A program made the translations under genes and the position numbers. The notes under the pieces were generated by a model. That model was not told where the DNA came from, searched no databases, and saw only the letters and a program-made list of their open reading frames with translations. Below are positions 61,130 through 64,000 of a DNA stretch of 64,000 nucleotides, one piece after another (position 1 is the stretch's first letter; each line of letters begins with the position of its first letter). The stretch comes from Rhizoctonia solani (Eukaryota > Basidiomycota > Agaricomycetes > Cantharellales > Ceratobasidiaceae): positions 1,736,001 to 1,800,000 of the forward strand of contig NC_057373.1 of the NCBI RefSeq assembly GCF_016906535.1, given 5' to 3'.

Positions 61130-61431
61130 CGTGTCGTTTAGCAAGTACCCTATCCTTCGGGTAGGTCGGTCATCTCGCGGCCCACGTGATGGGCGCCACT
61201 GTCCTTAACTGCGACTCCCTTGAGCTTCTGATATTAAGTCAGAAAATAGCTGATTATCTAGATTTGTTAGTGTCCTTATCTCGTCCTAGGAACAGAGTTA
61301 CTTGGTTTGAATCAAGGTATATATCAGTAATCTCACCCGGAGGAGATTTCCTGATGTAGTAAGTAGTTCGCGAAAGATTGACATCAAGCATTCTCTCAAT
61401 TCTCCATGATCAATTTCTGGAAATGGATTAT
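61130..61431. other. Intergenic, SDR promoter / TTI2 3' flank
   Basis: No feature recognised beyond AT-rich DNA. Confidence 0.45.
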
Positions 61432-62924
61432 TCATGAGATTAATATTATTTTATTTAGCCTACCTATGTCCCCCGGTTTACTCTCGCCGATGTCGACCCA
61501 GCAACGAAGTATGCTATCTAAAATCCTCACTCTCCAATATGGGATACGAGGCCTCGCATTGACCGTTACAAGAAGCATGCACTTTGCACTTGCGATTTGA
61601 AGTTCTCTTGTTTTTTGAACCGGTGAAAATTCTTTTGGGGTCAGGTTTTCGGTGAGTTGGGGGATAATAGCCTCACATTCATCGTCAGTTAGGCGATATA
61701 AATGTCTGAATATGAACAAGTTACCTTGAGAAATCTTATGGAGCCTGAACCCAGTGCTTGAACTACCAACGAAAGAGCAGATACCGATGCAACCATAACA
61801 TCGACTCTTGATGATGCATACAACCACCCTGGGATGATGACATCGGTTATGAGCTCTGTCAATTTAGCATAGCGATTGAGGTCGTCTAAGTCCTGCAAGT
61901 AAGTGTTATCGTCAGTGAGAAGAACGGATTGATGGCCCACCATTTGGTAGAACAAGGTCCACAAGCGTCAGATAGCAAGGCATCGCCGTACAAAGTAATT
62001 CCGGAGAAGAATCTGAAGTCAGGTTCTGAAGTGCTCCTCGGAGTGACTGAAAGGGGGTGTAAGCAGTAATTACTAGGACCAGATTTATACAGGATCTTAC
62101 CTTGAAGAGAAGTTCATCAACTCCAGTTCGGCGGAGTAGTGACGAAGGAGCTTTCTTTAGTAAGGCGTTAGTTACTTCAACGCCTCTGATTTTGTAGTTG
62201 ACTTGTAGTCATCCAGGAGCGTCAAGAGAGGAGGGATTATGAGTGGCCATAGGATTTCGATATCGTTCTCCTGTTATATTCAGCAAGGGTTCCTACTGAA
62301 ATAATTCAACTTACATTAATACTCCATAATACCCATACAAGAATGCTCCAGCTACCACTTCCCTTTACCTTCCAGGGCTGTTCGTCGTACATACTCTGCA
62401 CACTAATGGCGTTATGCTTCATTCTTCCTGTGTCCAAGTGTACTCCGGGATGCACAGAAGCCTGAAATAAAGGTTTGATATAATCGTTGAGAACACGTGT
62501 GGCCACAGCTCTATCGACAGTATCGATACTACCTAGACAGCCTTGGAGTACTTCAGTGGGTCTGGTCGTTGAACGAGACTGTGACTTGCCTTGAGCAACC
62601 GCTCTACAAGCCTCGTTCGTAAAGTTATCCTGCCCAATAAACACTGCCGCGAGGGAGATTACTCTAGCTCGCTCGGCCAGACTCAGAGCAGCAGCCTCTC
62701 TGTTAAGAACATTCTCGAGCCTCTCCAATATTTTCAGAGTAGAGCTCTTCCAAGTAACCAATGCTTCCGACGATTCGGTGTCAAGCTCTGGCATAGAAAA
62801 TCAGTGTCTAATATGTCGTGCGTTATATCCTCCACGAACCAAGCGGTGGTTCGCCTTCGTTCAGGGTCGAAAGTGTTTCAAGGCTCGATGATAGATCATT
62901 CAGCGTCGACTCTAAATCCTGCAT
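61432..62924 (-). CDS. TTI2: TELO2-interacting protein 2
   Basis: HEAT-repeat subunit of the TTT (Tel2-Tti1-Tti2) co-chaperone that matures PIKK kinases such as TOR, ATM and ATR with Hsp90. The start at 62924 gives MQDLESTLNDLSSSLE. Blocks: VATRVLNDYIKPLFQASVHP, MYDEQPWKVKG, DDYKSTTKIRGVEV, KKAPSSLLRRTGVDELLF, VIIPGWLYASSRVDVMVAS, IRFLKAIIPQL, TRELQIASAKCMLLV and the last helix LDSILRCWVDI. Near 62195 one A appears to be missing from an AAAA run; without it the frame stops after EALK. The extreme C-terminus after RLNKI is uncertain. Confidence 0.88.
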
Positions 62925-63087
62925 GATGAAATATGTGGCTTGGCGTGAGTTTGTTAGTTCATGATGGTTTTCTGGGTCAGGAGCCCTTGTTCACGTGATC
63001 GTCTCCAAAAGCTGTGATCTTAATCTACTAAAAATTACGAGAAGGAAGAAAACTTTGTATATACTCTAGATAAGTGAGTACATAGAA

Positions 63088-64000
63088 TTAGGGGAACGAT
63101 ATTCCTGCATCCAGGCACCATTTATCCCATAGGCTATCCTGCCTTTTAATTCCCATGCTCCACGGAGCAACCCACATCCAGCGCATTCTATCCCAATACA
63201 GACCGCGCAGCTCTGGTTTGGTAGGCTCATCGGATACGGCAAGCCATACCGGAACTACTGCGCCCTGCCCGTTGGAGATTCCGAAAGTATTTACAAAGCT
63301 TTTAAATGCATTGAGTGCGGCTCCAGAAGACCCTCCTGCACCGTCGGGTTGTGATAGCATCGAAGATTTTACGGTACCTGCATATATTAGGTATATCGTT
63401 TAAAAGCCCGTAAATAAACAGACCCGAATTATGATCCATACCTGGATGGCACGCCTGGACTACAATGCCCTTCCATTTTTCAGCGCCTTGTAGTTTACGT
63501 TGCAAGGTCATGCTCCAGATAGCTTGGCAGGCTTTGGCTCGGGAATAAAGTGCTATCATCATCTCCCATGGTAATACTGCACCTTCCTCATAACGGTTGA
63601 TCATGTCGCTGGCATCGGTATTTTGAGCTTCGAAAGGCGGAGAAGAAAAGAACGAAATCGATGACACGTTTACGATCCGCGCATTTGGCGAAAGGTAACC
63701 CAGTTTTAGTAGAGAGAGGGTCAACAAGGCGTGAGTGAGGTGGTTGGTTTGATAGGTGTCCTCGTATCCGTCGATCGTCGTGGTGCGAGTGTTGAGAACT
63801 CTACCTTGATGCCATCAGAGATGTCAGTTCAGTATACCTATTATAAGAATATCAGTCTCGCTCACCAGCATTATTGATAAGGATGTCAATAGTCAAAGAG
63901 CTCCGTTTACCCCACCGCTCCGCAAACAGACGGGCGCTCCCAAGGCTCGCACAATCTAGGATTTCAACCTCAACTTGCGCACCTTTCACAGCTTGCTCGA
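63088..64000 (-). CDS. SDR, partial (5' end beyond window)
   Basis: Short-chain dehydrogenase related in style to the one at 59826-61129. It enters from the right edge reading EQAVKGAQVEVEILDCASL. Next is ILINNAG, interrupted by an intron with GTGAGC donor and ATCAAG acceptor. Then DTYQTNHLTHALL, ARIVNVSSISFFS (catalytic Ser region), ALYSRAKACQAIW (Tyr-x3-Lys) and VVQACHPG. The C-terminal part reads VWLAVSDEPTKPELRGLYWDRMRWMW and ends DAGISFP. Frames are intact in the visible part. The N-terminal Gly-rich cofactor loop is outside the window. Substrate unknown. Confidence 0.85.

Overview
This is a gene-dense stretch of nuclear DNA from a filamentous fungus, most likely a basidiomycete (Agaricomycetes; gene content and protein style recall Rhizoctonia-like Cantharellales, an inference from memory). 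Genes are packed on both strands, often under 200 bp apart. Almost all are cut by many 45-65 nt introns with GT..AG ends. No prokaryotic operons, rRNA, tRNA, CRISPR or intact transposon was seen. Gene models below were spliced by hand from reading frames, splice signals and remembered family alignments, so exon borders are inferences.

Layout. 1-8.3 kb: edge of a minus-strand gene, a CorA/MNR2 magnesium transporter, PEX16, a 103-aa orphan, a cupin protein and an L-rhamnose-1-dehydrogenase-like SDR. 8.8-13.6 kb: a Zn2Cys6 transcription factor with an apparent 5-nt microexon and an F-box-like protein. 14.6-23.7 kb: a RIF1-like protein with PP1-docking motifs, ribosome-biogenesis factor RRP36, and an HNH-domain protein sharing a promoter with RRP36. 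24.4-36.8 kb: an accessory zone with an NAD-epimerase-type reductase, a hidden 61-aa gene, an aldo/keto reductase, a 3-kb gene-poor interval holding a decayed reductase copy, two orphans, an SH3BGR/thioredoxin-like protein and another SDR. 37.1-57.4 kb: conserved housekeeping genes BRR2, a GATA factor, AFG2, GPI16, PHA2, NUS1, SEC17 and ICE2. 57.9-64 kb: an F-box protein, two SDRs and TTI2 between them.

The housekeeping genes cover splicing (BRR2), ribosome maturation (RRP36, AFG2), ER/secretory functions (GPI16, NUS1, SEC17, ICE2), peroxisomes (PEX16), phenylalanine synthesis (PHA2) and telomere/PIKK biology (RIF1, TTI2). They look like ordinary chromosomal neighbours rather than one pathway. 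The one candidate functional group is cupin + rhamnose-type dehydrogenase + Zn2Cys6 regulator at 6.4-12.0 kb.

Two window-wide signals matter for any user. At least nine otherwise conserved genes each carry a frame break that is repaired by adding exactly one base, which suggests deletion-type consensus errors rather than nine pseudogenes. Four genes also use GC-AG introns with the same GCAAGT donor, which a GT-only gene finder would misread as frameshifts.
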